64,000 nt of DNA from Clostridium tertium (GCF_017873245.1 NZ_JAGGJY010000008.1:62001-126000), one strand, 5' to 3'. Shown: positions 23,870-33,521, counted from the first letter of the stretch. The notes: generated by a model not told the origin, from the sequence alone. Program-made: numbers and translations.

Positions 23870-26491
23870 ATGTGGTTTAATAAAAGCTCCGAGGAAATAA
23901 TTAAAGAGTTGTCCTCAAATGTAATTAATGGACTTTCCTCAGCAGACGCGAAATTAATATTGGAAAAAAATGGCCCAAATAAACTTCAAGGAAAAAAGAA
24001 AAAATCTACTTTTCAACTTTTTTTATCCCAAATTAATGATGCAATGATTTATATTCTACTAGTTGCAGCAGTAATATCTGCAATTGTAGGAGAAATAAGT
24101 GATGCAATTATTATTTTGATCGTAATCTTTGTTAATGCAATAATTGGAGTTATTCAAGAATCCAAGGCTGAAAAAGCTTTAGAAGCATTAAAAAGTATGT
24201 CAACACCCAAAGCTCTTGTTAAGAGAGATAGCTCAATTATTGAAATACCATCAGAAGAAGTGGTGGTTGGTGATATTGTAATAATAGATGCAGGTAGATA
24301 TATTCCAGCAGACTTAAGATTAATTGAATCTGCTAATTTAAAAATTGAGGAATCAGCTTTTACAGGTGAATCTGTTCCAGCTGAAAAAAATTCAGATATT
24401 ATAAATGAAGAAAATGATGTTCCAATTGGAGATCAGCATAATATGGCATTTATGTCGACCCTAGCAACTTATGGTAGAGGAACTGGTATAGTAATAGCTA
24501 CCGGTATGGATACTCAAATAGGCAAAATTGCTAAGATGTTAGATGCAGAAGATGAGAATACTACTCCTCTTCAAAAGAAATTGGCTCAGTTAGGTAAAAC
24601 TCTAGGATTTGCTGCAGTCGGAATTTCAATTGTTATGTTTATAGTATCTATGTTCCAAGGTAGAGATTTTCTTGAAATGTTTATGACTTCTATAAGCTTA
24701 GCTGTAGCTGCTATCCCTGAAGGACTGCCTGCAATAGTTGCTATTGTTTTAGCTCTTGGAGTTCAAAGAATGATAAAGGAAAATGCTATTATTAGAAAAC
24801 TTCCTTCTGTTGAAACATTAGGCTCTGTTAATATAATTTGCTCAGATAAAACTGGTACATTAACTATTAATAAAATGACAGTAAAAAAATTCTATATTAA
24901 TGGAGAAACTAAGAACTTAGAAGAAATAGATATTAAAAATGATGAAAGTAAGTTATTAGTTGATGGTATGATTCTATGTAATGATGCTACTTCAAAAGAT
25001 GGTGTTCAAACTGGTGATCCTACAGAAGTTGCATTAATTGATGTAGGTAATAAAATTAACATATTTAAAGAAGATTTAAATAAAGCACACAAGAGGGTAA
25101 ATGAAATCCCATTTGATTCTGACAGAAAGCTTATGACCACTGTAAATACTTATGATAAAGGATTTAATGTATTTACTAAAGGAGCCATAGACAGTATTTT
25201 AAAAATCTCTAATAAAATATTAATTAATGGAGAAATTAAAGATTTTACAAAAGAAGAAAAAGAAAAGGTTCTAATGGCTTCAAATTTAATGTCTGACGAT
25301 GCATTAAGAGTTTTAGCATTAGGATATAAAGTTATAGATACTGAACATGTTGCTATAGATGACCTTGAAAAAGATTTAATTTTTGTTGGTCTTATGGGAA
25401 TGATAGATCCTCCGAGAGAAGAAGTAAAAGGTTCAATTCAAGTTAGTAAAAATGCTGGAATTAGAACAATAATGATAACTGGTGACCACAAAAATACAGC
25501 CGTAGCTATTGCTAAAGAACTCGGAATTGCTAATGATATTTCAGAAGCTATGTCTGGTAGTGAAATAGATACCTATTCAGATGAAGAGTTCACTAAGATA
25601 GTTAATAATTATAGAGTCTTTGCTCGTGTATCACCTGAGCATAAAGTTAAAATTGTTAAAGCATTTAAAGCTCATGGGAATATTGTTTCTATGACTGGTG
25701 ACGGTGTAAATGATGCCCCATCCTTAAAGGCAGCTGATATAGGAGTTGCAATGGGTATAACAGGAACAGACGTTGCAAAAGGCGCTGCTGATATGGTATT
25801 AACTGATGATAACTTCACAACTATAGTTAGTGCTGTAGAAGAAGGAAGAAATATTTTTAATAATATAAAAAAATCCATTTTATTCTTATTAAGTTGTAAC
25901 TTAGGAGAAGTAGTTGCATTATTCGTTGCTATATTATTAAATTGGGCTGCTCCACTATTACCAATACACATTCTTTGGGTAAATTTAATTACAGATAGTT
26001 TTCCTGCTCTTTCACTTGGTGTTGATCCTGGGGATAAAGGCGTTATGGAACTTCCACCTAGAAATCCAAAAGAAAGCTTATTTGCTGGAAGAATGGGTAA
26101 ACTACTAATTTTAAATGGTATTTTGATAGGTGCAAATACATTATTTGCTTTTGTACTTGGAGAATATTTATATCCAGATTCATTAAGACATGCACAAACC
26201 ATGGCATTTGTTGTACTTAGCGTTTCACAATTATTCTACTCACTAGCTATGAGAAATGAAACTAAGTCATTATTCCAAGTTGGAGTGTTTAAAAATAAAT
26301 GGCTCATTGGTTCAGTTTTATTAGGCATTTTACTACAACTTGCTATAATAACAATACCATTTACAGCATCAGTCTTTAAAGTTTATCCATTAACACTTAC
26401 AGATTGGGGAATAGTGATATTAATATCTTTAATTCCATTTGTTATAAATGAAATAATAAAGATATTCTTCAGAATGAAAGACAAAAAATAA
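23870..26491 (+). CDS. P-type Ca2+-transporting ATPase
   Basis: This 873-residue P-type ATPase (type IIA) pumps calcium out of the cell. The phosphorylated D326 is in CSDKTGTLT, TGES of the actuator domain is at 165-168, and MTGDGVNDAPSLK forms the hinge. Transport-site residues match SERCA site II: AIPEGLP in TM4 (E284) and NLITDS in TM6. An N-terminal cation-ATPase domain and a C-terminal four-helix block are present. An AGGAGG-like site precedes the ATG. It has no downstream partner; a composite repeat follows its stop codon at once. Confidence 0.94.
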   Translation: MWFNKSSEEIIKELSSNVINGLSSADAKLILEKNGPNKLQGKKKKSTFQLFLSQINDAMIYILLVAAVISAIVGEISDAIIILIVIFVNAIIGVIQESKAEKALEALKSMSTPKALVKRDSSIIEIPSEEVVVGDIVIIDAGRYIPADLRLIESANLKIEESAFTGESVPAEKNSDIINEENDVPIGDQHNMAFMSTLATYGRGTGIVIATGMDTQIGKIAKMLDAEDENTTPLQKKLAQLGKTLGFAAVGISIVMFIVSMFQGRDFLEMFMTSISLAVAAIPEGLPAIVAIVLALGVQRMIKENAIIRKLPSVETLGSVNIICSDKTGTLTINKMTVKKFYINGETKNLEEIDIKNDESKLLVDGMILCNDATSKDGVQTGDPTEVALIDVGNKINIFKEDLNKAHKRVNEIPFDSDRKLMTTVNTYDKGFNVFTKGAIDSILKISNKILINGEIKDFTKEEKEKVLMASNLMSDDALRVLALGYKVIDTEHVAIDDLEKDLIFVGLMGMIDPPREEVKGSIQVSKNAGIRTIMITGDHKNTAVAIAKELGIANDISEAMSGSEIDTYSDEEFTKIVNNYRVFARVSPEHKVKIVKAFKAHGNIVSMTGDGVNDAPSLKAADIGVAMGITGTDVAKGAADMVLTDDNFTTIVSAVEEGRNIFNNIKKSILFLLSCNLGEVVALFVAILLNWAAPLLPIHILWVNLITDSFPALSLGVDPGDKGVMELPPRNPKESLFAGRMGKLLILNGILIGANTLFAFVLGEYLYPDSLRHAQTMAFVVLSVSQLFYSLAMRNETKSLFQVGVFKNKWLIGSVLLGILLQLAIITIPFTASVFKVYPLTLTDWGIVILISLIPFVINEIIKIFFRMKDKK

Positions 26492-26692
26492 TGAATTAAT
26501 TAAAGAATGAAGATTCAATTTAATACTTTAGTATTAAATACAAAATGAAAGAATTAAGGAAATAATTTAGCTTGCTAAATTAAGAAAAATAAATTTTCTA
26601 AACTTCTACGAAGTTTATTCCGTAATTCTTTCATTCTTTAATTTTTTAATATTTTCATTAATTATCTATTGTTAATTATCCATTATCCATTA
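26492..26692 (-). repeat. Composite hairpin repeat, copy 2
   Basis: This is the reverse-strand relative of the element at 17744-17957. It contains ATTTAATACT/AGTATTAAAT (26518-26539), TAATTTAGC/GCTAAATTA (26563-26582), a perfect AAACTTC-TAC-GAAGTTT hairpin (26600-26616), an ATTCTTTCATTCTTTAATT block, and GATAAT-type repeats (about 26658-26692, read on the minus strand) that run into the end of the ABC ATPase gene. Stems are conserved between copies while loops differ. It fills the whole space between the Ca2+ ATPase and the amino-acid ABC ATPase genes. Confidence 0.85.
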
Positions 26693-27367
26693 AAAAATGT
26701 TTCCCTCTTTAAGCTTTCCATTATCCATAGAATAAATTTTATCTGCTACTTTTTCTGCAAATGTCATATCATGAGTAATTATAAGCATACTCATACCATC
26801 TTTTGCAAGGCTTTTTATTAAACTTGCTACTTCACCTGTTAGACCTGGATCTAATGCAGAAGTAGGTTCATCAAAACACATTAACTTTGGATTTAATGCT
26901 AATGCTCTCCCTATTGCAACTCTTTGTTTTTGGCCACCTGATAGTTCGTATGGATAGCTGTTTAATTTATCTTTTAGTTCTAAAAACCCTAAAATTTCTG
27001 TAGCATTTTTCTTTGCTAATTCATCAGATTCTCCTAAAACTCTTTTAGGTGCTTCAATTAAATTTTCTAGTACACTCATATGTGGAAATAGATTAAAGTT
27101 TTGAAATACTAATCCAATTTCTCTTCGCGCTTCATTAAATTCTTGTTTTTCTTTATATACTCCTTCTTTGCATAAAAATTTATTATCTATTTCTATAGTT
27201 CCTTCATCACAAAACTCTAATCCATTTACACATCTTAATAAAGTTGTTTTACCACCACCTGATGGTCCAACTATGACTGCTATCTCTCCATTTTTCACTT
27301 CTAAGTCTATCCCCTTTAAAACTTCAGACTTACCAAAGTTCTTCCTTAACCCCTGAATTTTTAGCAT
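26690..27367 (-). CDS. Polar amino-acid ABC transporter ATPase (GlnQ type), short C-terminus
   Basis: This 225-residue ATPase energises the importer encoded upstream. Walker A (GPSGGGKTT, about 33-41), the Q-loop, LSGGQKQR, and Walker B with CFDEPTSALD are all present. The protein ends at MDNGKLKEGNIF, about 15-20 residues earlier than usual for the family, and its last codon lies at the edge of the GATAAT repeats. The catalytic core is whole, so it is probably active. It follows the permease gene by 12 bases. Confidence 0.92.
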   Translation of the reverse strand: MLKIQGLRKNFGKSEVLKGIDLEVKNGEIAVIVGPSGGGKTTLLRCVNGLEFCDEGTIEIDNKFLCKEGVYKEKQEFNEARREIGLVFQNFNLFPHMSVLENLIEAPKRVLGESDELAKKNATEILGFLELKDKLNSYPYELSGGQKQRVAIGRALALNPKLMCFDEPTSALDPGLTGEVASLIKSLAKDGMSMLIITHDMTFAEKVADKIYSMDNGKLKEGNIF

Positions 27368-27379
27368 AAGCCATCCCTC

Positions 27380-28030
27380 CTACTGATAGTAACCAAATCT
27401 TTTTTCAATACTTTCTAGCACTTTTGTTATCAAACTATTAAATAATAAATAAACAACTCCTATTACTACAAATGGCATTATAGATGAAAGTCTATTTGAA
27501 GCTATCTTTGCCACTTTTAATAATTCATCTAACCCTACAACATAAACTAAAGCTGTGTCTTTAACTAAGGTAACAATTTCATTTGCAACTGGTGGAAATA
27601 TTCTTTTTAATGCTTGTGGCATTATAACTCTAAAAAAGGTATCTTTTTTACTTAATCCTAATACCTCTGCCCCTTCAAATTGTCCTTTATCTATAGATAA
27701 AATCCCAGCCCTAAATATCTCTCCAAAATATGCCCCATAATTTAATACCATTGCTAATATAGCTGCTGGAAATCTTGGAATACTTATATTTATTAATGGT
27801 AGTCCAAAAAATATAAATAAAATTTGTAATAAAAGAGGTGTTCCTCTTAAAATTAATACATATACTCCTGTTATTGAATTTAATATCTTTACTTTAGATA
27901 TTCTTCCAAGTGCAATTATGCACCCTAATGGTATAGATAAAATCAAAGTAATTATAAATATTTCTATTGTAACTTTTAACCCTTCTAAGACTTGTGGAAT
28001 AAAAGCTATTATTTCGTTTATTAATTCCAA
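27380..28030 (-). CDS. Polar amino-acid ABC transporter permease (HisM/GlnP type)
   Basis: I favour the TTG at 28030 (216 residues), since GAGGTG lies 6 bases upstream; a GTG at 28039 would be part of that ribosome site. The protein has about five membrane helices and the His/Glu/Gln/Arg permease signature, with the coupling loop EVLGLSKKDTFFRVIMPQAL. It presumably dimerises. Confidence 0.92.
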   Translation of the reverse strand: MELINEIIAFIPQVLEGLKVTIEIFIITLILSIPLGCIIALGRISKVKILNSITGVYVLILRGTPLLLQILFIFFGLPLINISIPRFPAAILAMVLNYGAYFGEIFRAGILSIDKGQFEGAEVLGLSKKDTFFRVIMPQALKRIFPPVANEIVTLVKDTALVYVVGLDELLKVAKIASNRLSSIMPFVVIGVVYLLFNSLITKVLESIEKRFGYYQ

Positions 28031-28071
28031 ATAAAACACCTCGTCTTAAATTAATTTAGTAATTTATAAGT

Positions 28072-28872
28072 TTATTTAGCTATTATATCTTCTCCAAACC
28101 ATTTTTTTGATATCTCTCCTGCTTTGCCCTCATTTACTAGTTCACCAAAGGCATTATTAAAAGCTTCAACTAAATCTTTATCATCTTTTCTCATTCCTAC
28201 CGAGTATGATTCTTTACCAAAATCCTCATCTAACACTTTATATTTTTCTGCTCCTCTTTGATTTATATAATATTTAGCTAATATTTCATCTGCAACAACT
28301 GCATCTACTCTTCCTGCTTCTAAATCCATCAAAGCTTCATTATTTGTTTCAAATGTAACTATTTTTCCATCTTTAAAGCTATTAACTATATCCCCATCAG
28401 CTTCTATTGCATCTACGGCACTCGACTGATTTTGGGCAGCAACTACAGCATCTTTTAATTCTTTTTTTGAATTAATTTTTGAATTAGCTAATGTTATGAT
28501 GACTTGTCTATTATTTAAATATTCCTTTGAAAATGCAACTTTTTCTTTTCTCTCTTCAGTTACACTATATCCATTCCAAATAAAATCTATATTGCCATTG
28601 TTAAGTTCTGTTTCTTTCATACTCCAGTCTATAGGTTGAAATATAATCTTTTTATTTAATTTTTCACCAATTCCTTTTGCAAGTTCTATATCAAACCCTG
28701 TATATTCACCATTTTTGTCCTTAAAACCCATTGGGACAAAAGTATCATCAAACCCCAATACTAATTCTTCTTTTTCCATAGAATTTTCAATTTTCTTTTC
28801 TCCACAAGATACTAATGCTAATGACATTAATCCTAATAATGAAGTAATTAATATTTTTTTTACTATTTTCAT
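28072..28872 (-). CDS. Polar amino-acid ABC transporter substrate-binding lipoprotein
   Basis: I start at the ATG at 28872 (266 residues), with AAGGGGG 8 bases upstream. A lipoprotein signal (KKILITSLLG ... ALVSC) puts the mature protein on the outer face of the membrane. The solute-binding family 3 fold is shown by FKDKNGEYTGFDIELAKGI, DFIWNGYSVTEERKEKV and the C-terminal AGEISKKWFG. The ligand is probably a polar amino acid such as glutamine or cystine; sequence alone does not decide. It is the first gene of the operon. Confidence 0.93.
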   Translation of the reverse strand: MKIVKKILITSLLGLMSLALVSCGEKKIENSMEKEELVLGFDDTFVPMGFKDKNGEYTGFDIELAKGIGEKLNKKIIFQPIDWSMKETELNNGNIDFIWNGYSVTEERKEKVAFSKEYLNNRQVIITLANSKINSKKELKDAVVAAQNQSSAVDAIEADGDIVNSFKDGKIVTFETNNEALMDLEAGRVDAVVADEILAKYYINQRGAEKYKVLDEDFGKESYSVGMRKDDKDLVEAFNNAFGELVNEGKAGEISKKWFGEDIIAK

Positions 28873-28910
28873 AATTAAATCCCCCTTGTTCTTCATATTC
28901 TTTACTTATT

Positions 28911-28943
28911 TATTACTTTATCACAGTAAAGTAATAAAGTCAA
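28911..28943 (-). promoter_or_regulatory. Promoter and palindromic operator of the amino-acid ABC operon
   Basis: TATTACTTTA (28911-28920) and TAAAGTAATA (28927-28936) are perfect 10-base arms with a 6-base spacer. On the minus strand the promoter TTGACT (28943-28938), 17 bases, TAAAGT (28920-28915) brackets the palindrome, so a bound dimer would block polymerase. I do not recognise the regulator. Confidence 0.65.
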
Positions 28944-28981
28944 CAAAAAAAATACAATACTTTATTTTTATTATTGTATTT

Positions 28982-29320
28982 TTAACCTTTAATTACTTTT
29001 CTTAAGTTATATATAATAGCTGTTGTAATAGGAATTAATAATATCCAATAAAAAGCACTTAATTGCAATTCTTCTAATTTAACTAAATGCCTGTATAAAA
29101 TTATGCTTGAATAAATAAAATCTATAAATATAATAAATACAATTGAACTTTCTATAGTTAAAAAATAAGTTATTAAAGAAGTTAAATATATCACTCCAAG
29201 CATAATAAAATTTTCATATTTAAAATTAGTACTAATAATATTTGAAAAAATAGCTAAAAAGCAATTATATATTATAAATATTGAAATTATTATATCTGCA
29301 TTTTTATTTTTTTTAGTCAT
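28982..29320 (-). CDS. Small hypothetical membrane protein
   Basis: This 112-residue protein has four hydrophobic segments and few charges except at both ends (KKNKN, LRKVIKG). An AAAGGAG ribosome site 9 bases upstream of the ATG supports expression. I do not recognise a family. It lies just upstream of the amino-acid ABC operon on the same strand, but an independent promoter lies between them, so a functional link is not shown. Confidence 0.6.
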   Translation of the reverse strand: MTKKNKNADIIISIFIIYNCFLAIFSNIISTNFKYENFIMLGVIYLTSLITYFLTIESSIVFIIFIDFIYSSIILYRHLVKLEELQLSAFYWILLIPITTAIIYNLRKVIKG

Positions 29321-29529
29321 TAAAATCTAGCTCCTTTTTATATACATTACTATTATTAACACTTTAAAAACTCCCTATTCTTATTATTTTTAACTTTATT
29401 ATATATTTATATGATTTATCTAGTTTTCTCACTTTTATAAATATTGATTTTATTCTAGGACTTAAATAATTTATTCTATTAATATCTTTTTCATTTTATA
29501 TATATTTTTCTACTGATAATTTAATATGT

Positions 29530-29559
29530 AAAAAGAGGCAGTACAAACTGCCTCTTTTT
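29530..29559 (-). terminator. Terminator of the cvfB transcript
   Basis: AAAAAGAGGCAGT and ACTGCCTCTTTTT form a perfect 13-bp stem with loop ACAA, directly after the cvfB stop. Confidence 0.85.
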
Positions 29560-29563
29560 AAAA

Positions 29564-30406
29564 TTACTTTAATCTCGTTCCTTCTTCTTCTTGAACTATT
29601 TTTCCACTCTTCATCAACCCACCTAAAGCCATCTTAAAATAGTTTTTACTAGTATTAAATGTAGCTTTAATATCTTCTGGATTTGATTTATCATTAAATG
29701 GCATGAAACCACCATTTTTATTTAAGTATTTTAGTATATCTTCTTGAATTTGTTCTCTTTCATTCAACCTTGTTTTTCTTGGAGTTAAACCTATAACTCC
29801 ATCTTCGTATATTTTTTTTATTCTTAACTTCATTTCAGTTCCTGGATAAACTTCCATGTAATATTCATTTGGTAATACTATCCCTTTATACTTTGAATCT
29901 ATAGCTACATGAATTGTTCCACCCTGGCTTTTTGAATAAACTTGAGCTATAACCTCTTCTCCAACTTTAAATTCCTTTTCTTCTTCTTGCGCATTTAACA
30001 AATAATTTTCTACATCTGTAGTTGCTGCTAATCTTCCAGTTTTATCTACATATATGTAAAATAAATATTTACTTCCTGTATGTAATTTAAATCTTTGCTC
30101 TTTTATTGGAACAAAAATATCTCTATCTAGCCCAAAATCAACAAATGCTCCAAACTCTGTTTGGAATACCACTTTTAAATATGCAACTTCTCCAACAGTA
30201 ACTAAAGGTTTTTTAAAGGTAGCTATTGGTCTATCTTTTGAATCTCTATATACAAATACCTCTATTTTATCTCCTACTTGTATTTCTTTATCCTCTGTCA
30301 TAGATTTAGGAAGTAATACATCTATTCTTCCTTCATCACCTAAATAAAACCCAAATTCTTTTTCTCTTTTAACTTCTAAAACATTGTATTTTCCTATATT
30401 AATCAT
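29564..30406 (-). CDS. cvfB: S1-domain RNA-binding protein CvfB (YitL family)
   Basis: This 280-residue protein has three or so S1/OB-type beta-barrel repeats (about 1-60, 65-135, 145-210) and a C-terminal winged helix (about 215-280, FNTSKNYFKMALGGLMKSG). Members of the family bind RNA, and in Staphylococcus CvfB affects virulence gene expression. The segment LKVVFQTEFGAFVDFGLDRDIFVP is a clear S1 repeat. It is transcribed with the carbonic-anhydrase-like gene 14 bases upstream. Confidence 0.9.
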   Translation of the reverse strand: MINIGKYNVLEVKREKEFGFYLGDEGRIDVLLPKSMTEDKEIQVGDKIEVFVYRDSKDRPIATFKKPLVTVGEVAYLKVVFQTEFGAFVDFGLDRDIFVPIKEQRFKLHTGSKYLFYIYVDKTGRLAATTDVENYLLNAQEEEKEFKVGEEVIAQVYSKSQGGTIHVAIDSKYKGIVLPNEYYMEVYPGTEMKLRIKKIYEDGVIGLTPRKTRLNEREQIQEDILKYLNKNGGFMPFNDKSNPEDIKATFNTSKNYFKMALGGLMKSGKIVQEEEGTRLK

Positions 30407-30420
30407 TTTTCCTCCTGATT

Positions 30421-30921
30421 TTATAAGTATTTTTTACTTAACTCAACATAATTATTAGCAGATTTTTTTATACTTTCAATTTCATCATCTGTAAGCTTTC
30501 TTATAACCTTTGCTGGACTTCCAAGAATAAGAACTCCTTCTTCATATTCTTTACCTTGAGGTACTAAAGAACCAGCTCCTATTATAGTATTCTTTCCTAT
30601 TTTCGCTCCATTTAATATTATTGACCCCATTCCTACTAAAACATTCTCTGAAATTGTACATCCATGAATTATAGCTCCATGACCTACAGTCACACTTTTA
30701 CCTATAATAGTTTCAAAATCAACATCAACATGAACAACTGAATTTTCTTGAATATTGGTATTTTCACCTATATATATTTTGCTCATATCACCTCTTAATC
30801 GTGATCCAAACCAAATATTCACATTCTTCTCAATAACAACTTCCCCTATTATATCAACACTCTCAGATATATAGCAAGTTTTATGTATTACTGGTTTTAT
30901 TCCATTAAAATCTTTTATCAA
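30421..30921 (-). CDS. Gamma-carbonic-anhydrase-like hexapeptide-repeat protein (YrdA family)
   Basis: I choose a TTG at 30921 (166 residues) because GGAGGAA lies 6 bases upstream. The protein is a left-handed beta helix built of hexapeptide repeats. The zinc ligands of gamma-class enzymes are present: H64 in NSVVHVD and H81 and H86 in VGHGAIIHGC. Family members often show no strong carbonic anhydrase activity, so the reaction is uncertain. A C-terminal helix packs on the helix in relatives. Confidence 0.88.
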   Translation of the reverse strand: MIKDFNGIKPVIHKTCYISESVDIIGEVVIEKNVNIWFGSRLRGDMSKIYIGENTNIQENSVVHVDVDFETIIGKSVTVGHGAIIHGCTISENVLVGMGSIILNGAKIGKNTIIGAGSLVPQGKEYEEGVLILGSPAKVIRKLTDDEIESIKKSANNYVELSKKYL

Positions 30922-31046
30922 TTTTACTTCCTCCAATCTAGTAAGTAATCCTTAAAGTTATTTTATCATTACTGAATATTATTGTCATTATTTATAGTTA
31001 TTCAATACTATATATAGATAAGTAATAATTTATTGAGGAGCTTATT

Positions 31047-32075
31047 TTGGGAAGAAAAAAACATAAACAATTAAAAGAATTTGATCAAAGTAACATAAAA
31101 TTTTATTATGGTATTCCACACTCTCATACTGAATTTTCAACTGGTAAAGGTTCTCCCATCGAAGCTTATGAGTATGGGTATAGATCTGGATTAGATTTTA
31201 TGTTTATAACAGATCATAACTCTTATTTATCTAGTGAAATATCTATTAAAGATGATAAATACTCTAAGTTCCAAGGAACTAAGGTTTATGCCTCAAAAAT
31301 AAAAAAGAAATATGATAGTTTTCTACCACTAGTTGGTTTTGAATGTAAGACTTATCTCTATGGAGATTTAAATATAATGAATTCTTCAAACTTTTTTACT
31401 GGTAGCGTAAGAGATTTAAAAGTCCTAGCATTATGGATGTTAAATAATCCTGATGCCTTTATTTCTATAAATCATCCACACAAAAATATAAAAGCATTAC
31501 CTTATAACCCAGTATTAAATAAATTAATCACATCTATAGAAGTTGGAAATGGAAATCCTGCTAGTAAATATACCAGGCATGATCGCTACTATTTTAGCTT
31601 ATTAGATGATGGCTGGAAACTTGGTGCTATTAATGGTCAAGATAACCATAGAATTAATTTTGGTGATTCTGAAAACTTGACAGTTTGCATTTGTAATAGT
31701 TTTTCTACTAGTGATATTATATCTTCCTTTAGAGAAAAGCGAACATATTCAACTGAATCAAGATATTTAAAGTTATATTTTACTATCAATGATAACTTTA
31801 TGGGGGAAGAAATTACTATTTCTGATGATAAGCTTAGATTTATGATATTTACAGAAGATATTAAATATAAAATAAAAGAAATTCAAATAATAACTAATAA
31901 AGGAACAGTAATACGAACAATTGAAAATATTAATTTGAGTAGTATTAAGTATCTATATGAGCATAAAAGGGAACCTCACGAAACTTGGTATATAATAAAA
32001 GTTATTGAAGAAAATAATAAAGTTGCTTTTAGCTCTCCTATTTTTATAAATAACACTGAAAATATAGTGTTATAA
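31047..32075 (+). CDS. PHP-domain metal-dependent phosphoesterase
   Basis: The start is a TTG with GAGGAG upstream, giving 342 residues. The PHP domain has H25 and H27 in GIPHSHTEFS, D56 and H57 in ITDHNSY, NHPHKN, and D and H in INGQDNHRIN. The C-terminal part (about 225-342) is a beta-rich segment similar to those appended to PHP proteins of this type. Relatives hydrolyse small phosphoesters, but the substrate here is unknown. It stands alone. Confidence 0.82.
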   Translation: MGRKKHKQLKEFDQSNIKFYYGIPHSHTEFSTGKGSPIEAYEYGYRSGLDFMFITDHNSYLSSEISIKDDKYSKFQGTKVYASKIKKKYDSFLPLVGFECKTYLYGDLNIMNSSNFFTGSVRDLKVLALWMLNNPDAFISINHPHKNIKALPYNPVLNKLITSIEVGNGNPASKYTRHDRYYFSLLDDGWKLGAINGQDNHRINFGDSENLTVCICNSFSTSDIISSFREKRTYSTESRYLKLYFTINDNFMGEEITISDDKLRFMIFTEDIKYKIKEIQIITNKGTVIRTIENINLSSIKYLYEHKREPHETWYIIKVIEENNKVAFSSPIFINNTENIVL

Positions 32076-32096
32076 ATCTAAAAATTAAATATAAAA

Positions 32097-32146
32097 ATAA
32101 ATATGGCATGCATTATGTTTACTTCATAATTGCATACCATATTTAT
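32097..32146. terminator. Bidirectional terminator, PHP gene / membrane protein
   Basis: An imperfect stem of about 20 bp (32097-32117 with 32125-32146) lies between convergent genes. A and T runs lie outside both arms. Confidence 0.65.
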
Positions 32147-32160
32147 ATTCAAAACTCAAA

Positions 32161-32493
32161 TTATTTTTTTTGATCTTGCATATGTTTTACTCTGTTAGGT
32201 TTAGCCTTAGGTCTTATTTCAATTTTCTTTTCCTTCTTTTTTGGTCCACCAGTACTTTGAATATCAAAGAACCATAAGAAGAACCAAACTATTACTATGG
32301 AAAGACCCATATTTATCCACACATTACTTGTTTTAACAAAAAATTGAACTCCAAATAAAACTAAGGATATAGCTAATGGAATCCATTTGTTAATTCTTAC
32401 TTTTGAAAAAACATATTTTTTCCCTAAAGTAAATAGCAGTATCATCACTGCAATAGTCGCTACAATATATGCTATAGAAAATAATATTTGCAC
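32161..32493 (-). CDS. Small hypothetical membrane protein
   Basis: This 110-residue protein starts with a GTG, with GGAGG about 9 bases upstream. Three hydrophobic segments (about 4-22, 38-55, 60-78) are followed by a very basic cytosolic tail rich in lysine and arginine. I do not recognise the family. The basic tail could bind nucleic acid or phospholipid head groups, which is speculation. Confidence 0.6.
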   Translation of the reverse strand: MQILFSIAYIVATIAVMILLFTLGKKYVFSKVRINKWIPLAISLVLFGVQFFVKTSNVWINMGLSIVIVWFFLWFFDIQSTGGPKKKEKKIEIRPKAKPNRVKHMQDQKK

Positions 32494-32777
32494 GGTATTA
32501 CTCCTCCTTTAAAAAGCTTCTATATACTATATTAAAAGAAATAATATATATTTTCAAGATATATGCCTTTAAATATTTATAACATCACTATTTTTATTTC
32601 ATATTATAACTAATAAAATTTTTAATACATTTCAAATACCCATCTTTCAATAATTATTAATAATATATTAATAATTTCATCAAAATTTATTAAATTTATT
32701 ATAATTCCCTTCTATTTTAATAAATTTTTTGATAGAATAAAGAAAGAAATTATAAAATGTTAATAAGAGGTGATTTT
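32494..32777. other. Intergenic region before the Lrp-family gene
   Basis: About 280 bases of AT-rich sequence separate divergent genes. I see no RNA gene, terminator or strong palindrome in it. Confidence 0.35.
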
Positions 32778-33245
32778 ATGAGTTTAAATTTGACCTATCA
32801 ATTAGATGAGTTAGATCTACAAATACTAGATTTATTAATAAAAGATTGTAGAACTCCTTACTTGGAAATAGCAAGAATTTGCCATGTAAGTGGAGGTACA
32901 ATACATGTTAGAATGAAAAAAATGGAAGAACTGGGAATAATAAAAGGAACTAGAATTCTTTTAAATTTACCTAAGTTAGGTTATGATGTGTGTTGCTTTG
33001 TTGGAATATACGTTGATAAAACTTCTTCTTTTGATTCAGTCTTTAATGAATTATCTAGAATTAAAGAAGTTGTTGAATTACACTTAACAACTGGAAATTA
33101 TTCTATTTTTGCTAAGGTTGTTTGTAGAAATATTACTGATCTTCAAGATATATTATTAAATAAAATTAATACTATTAATGGAATACAAAGAACAGATACA
33201 ATAATTTCTTTAGATCAACCTATTGATAGAAATATATCTATATAA
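32778..33245 (+). CDS. Lrp/AsnC-family transcription regulator
   Basis: I start at the ATG at 32778 (155 residues), with AGAGGTGA just upstream. An N-terminal winged helix (about 8-60, with DELDLQILDLL and EIARICHVSGGTIHVRMKKM) precedes the RAM/AsnC ligand domain (about 70-150). Family members sense amino acids and regulate their metabolism as octamers. No target operon is adjacent; the next gene is an unrelated DUF378 membrane protein. Confidence 0.88.
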   Translation: MSLNLTYQLDELDLQILDLLIKDCRTPYLEIARICHVSGGTIHVRMKKMEELGIIKGTRILLNLPKLGYDVCCFVGIYVDKTSSFDSVFNELSRIKEVVELHLTTGNYSIFAKVVCRNITDLQDILLNKINTINGIQRTDTIISLDQPIDRNISI

Positions 33246-33314
33246 TAATACATAAAATAATTCCTTTTGGTTACACTATTTATTGTAAACCTATTTTAAA
33301 AGGAGTGTTTTTTT

Positions 33315-33521
33315 ATGAAAGTTTTAGATTCTATAGCACTTATTTTAGTTATAATTGGAGCTGTTAACTGGGGTTTAATTGGATTCTTTCAATTTAATTT
33401 AGTTGACACACTATTTGGAACAATGACTGCATTTAGCAGAATAATTTATGCTTTAGTTGGAATAGCAGGAATATATTCTCTATCATTCTTTGCTAAAGAT
33501 AGATTTATGGGCTCTAACTAA
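33315..33521 (+). CDS. DUF378-family small membrane protein
   Basis: This 68-residue protein has two membrane helices, with the family pattern LVIIGAVNWGLIGFF at the start and YALVGIAGIYSL in the second half. AAAAGGAG precedes the ATG. Its function is unknown. Confidence 0.85.
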   Translation: MKVLDSIALILVIIGAVNWGLIGFFQFNLVDTLFGTMTAFSRIIYALVGIAGIYSLSFFAKDRFMGSN

